5,628 bases of DNA, from positions 1-5,628 of the forward strand of contig JALOTI010000147.1 of assembly GCA_025457985.1 (NCBI GenBank). The letters are read 5' to 3'. The notes below the pieces were generated by a model that made no database searches, was not told the origin of the DNA, and was given only the letters and a program-made list of their open reading frames with translations. Both the position numbers and the translations under genes were made by a program. Below, in pieces: positions 4,399-5,628 of the stretch. Numbering within the stretch: position 1 is the stretch's first letter; every line of letters begins with the position of its first letter. This DNA comes from Leptospira sp. (lineage in GTDB: Bacteria; Spirochaetota; Leptospiria; Leptospirales; Leptospiraceae).

Positions 4399-5565
4399 AT
4401 GGTTAGGTATTCAATCTGGGTGGCATTTACTGCCACCCTTTTATTGTTGGTGTCTTGTGGTAAAAAAAATGAGACTTCCGAGGAAACTGGAAATAGCAAG
4501 TTTTTAGGTTTTGTAGGAGCAGACTCCCTTAGCAAGGCATTTGAATTCAATGAGGGCAATCCGATAGAAATCAGCCTTAATGCGGCTCAAATTGACTCAA
4601 AAGTCAAGCTTTCTGATTTGATGATTGACTATCGATTAGTAAGTCTTAAAAATTGGGAAGGCGGAGTTGTGGGGTCTGTTGACAAAATTCTCTTTACGGA
4701 TTCTCTAGTTTTTATTTTGGATCAATACACCTACAACTCCCTTCAGGTTTTTGATCTTTTTACAGGAGAGCAAGTCGACCTTTTTTATCCTACAGGCGAA
4801 GGTCCTGGAGAGATGAAAAACATTTCCGAATTTGACTTGGATGAGTCTAATCGGAGGATATTGATCTATGATAATTCTTTAGCCAAAATGTTGTATTTTA
4901 ATTTTGAGGGTAAGTTTCTTTTTGAAAATAGACTTCCGATAAGGGGGCATTCCTTCAAAATTTTCCCTGATAATCAACTCCTATTCTCAAGTATTGGTGA
5001 TGCCAATGATCATTTGGGAAAGACTGGAAACAGTGATTTGTTTTTGTTGGATAGCAACTATACCATAAGAAAAACATACAAATACCCCAAAATCAATCAG
5101 AAGCTTTCACAGTATATTCCAAGAGATGTGATTAGAGAAAATGGGGGCACTGTTACCTATTTTCCAAGATTTTCTAGTGAGTTATTTCAGATAGAAAGGG
5201 AAAATAAAACCTTAAAACCATTAATCCAAGTAGATTTAGGTTCGGAGGGATTGACTGATGAAGATTTGGAAAATTTGGGTCCGGAATTTACCTCAGAAAG
5301 AAGAGAGGATAATAAATTCTATGGGTTTGGATTTCATTTTGTCACTCCCAATTGGATAGGGATGAAGTTCGATGCATCGAGAAGTGAACTTTATGTTTTT
5401 CATAATTTAAAATCCGGCGAGGTATTATCTGGCAAAACGGTGGATTTTGATTTTGAAGATTTGATCTCTTTTAGTTTTCCAATGGCATGCAGAGGCAATA
5501 CCTGCATTACAGAATTAAGCCTGGCACATTTTAGAGATTATGACTTGAATGATTTTTTTCAATAG
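4399..5565 (+). CDS. 6-bladed beta-propeller lipoprotein (388 aa), cassette 2
   Basis: ATG 4399 gives MVRYSIW, a hydrophobic segment and a good lipobox, LVSC, placing the lipidated cysteine at residue 20. A longer in-frame reading from 4279 would run inside the peptide gene and bury the signal, so it is rejected. The start lies 4 nt after the peptide stop. The body fits the Bacteroidota 6-bladed beta-propeller family (PF17170-like): YRLVSL (78-83), VDKILFTDSLVFILD (94-108), the hallmark G-E-G-P-G-E (133-138), then ISEFDLDESNRRILIYD (142-158) and YFNFEGKF (166-173). C364 and C369 form a close pair near the C-terminus. Such proteins are envelope-anchored and generally of unknown function; a binding or scaffold role for the co-encoded peptide is a guess from gene order. 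Confidence 0.87.
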   Translation: MVRYSIWVAFTATLLLLVSCGKKNETSEETGNSKFLGFVGADSLSKAFEFNEGNPIEISLNAAQIDSKVKLSDLMIDYRLVSLKNWEGGVVGSVDKILFTDSLVFILDQYTYNSLQVFDLFTGEQVDLFYPTGEGPGEMKNISEFDLDESNRRILIYDNSLAKMLYFNFEGKFLFENRLPIRGHSFKIFPDNQLLFSSIGDANDHLGKTGNSDLFLLDSNYTIRKTYKYPKINQKLSQYIPRDVIRENGGTVTYFPRFSSELFQIERENKTLKPLIQVDLGSEGLTDEDLENLGPEFTSERREDNKFYGFGFHFVTPNWIGMKFDASRSELYVFHNLKSGEVLSGKTVDFDFEDLISFSFPMACRGNTCITELSLAHFRDYDLNDFFQ

Positions 5566-5628
5566 CTCGCTAAAGAAAACGGGAGAGATTATTCCAAAAT
5601 CAAAAGTTTTCTTGAGTCAGTAGAGGAT

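Noticed and set aside
5573..5613. AAGAAAAC / GTTTTCTT inverted repeat after the last gene as a terminator
   Set aside because: The stem is AT-rich, the loop is about 25 nt, and no T-run follows; too weak to call.

Overview
The window looks like a chromosomal segment from a Bacteroidota organism, most likely Cytophagales (Cyclobacteriaceae/Algoriphagus-like). This is inferred from the protein families (DUF4221, 6-bladed beta-propeller lipoproteins, CarboxypepD_reg-like domain), from A-rich translation starts with no Shine-Dalgarno, and from a TAnnTTTG-like promoter element. All supported genes are on the + strand. I saw no tRNA, rRNA, CRISPR array or transposase gene.

Layout. (1) 1-896: the 3' part of a DUF4221-type gene, noticeably more GC-rich than what follows. 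(2) 890-1116: a long leader, copy 1 of a ~207-nt direct repeat, carrying a perfect 17-nt palindrome, a possible promoter with a T12 run, and a strong hairpin. (3) 1117-1371: a small secreted Cys-rich peptide. (4) 1388-1482: a 95-nt element bounded by perfect 9-nt inverted repeats, MITE-like. (5) 1498-2604: a 6-bladed beta-propeller-type lipoprotein. (6) 2597-3730: a CarboxypepD_reg-like domain protein whose GTG start overlaps the previous gene by 8 nt. (7) 3731-3920: gene-free, with a possible gene remnant. (8) 3921-4128: copy 2 of the leader repeat. (9) 4152-4394: a second small Cys-rich secreted peptide. (10) 4399-5565: a second 6-bladed beta-propeller lipoprotein, starting 4 nt after the peptide stop. 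(11) 5566-5628: short tail with nothing convincing.

How the parts fit. The window holds two tandem cassettes of the form [conserved leader - Cys-rich secreted peptide - beta-propeller lipoprotein]; the first also carries the CarboxypepD_reg-like gene. The peptides are divergent except for a signal peptide ending near F-[SA]-Q-D-A and a shared C-terminal signature C-[KR]-D-G-x3-C-x4-C-[KR]-stop, while the leaders are almost identical. The inferred picture is an expanded family of regulated units that secrete a disulfide-rich peptide alongside a lipid-anchored propeller. It is analogous to, but not clearly the same as, the NVEALA peptide/6-bladed propeller pairs of Bacteroidales. Function is unknown. 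The most novel element is the leader: operator-like palindrome, T12 tract next to a promoter-like box, and an RNA hairpin with a mutually exclusive alternative pairing, all conserved between copies.
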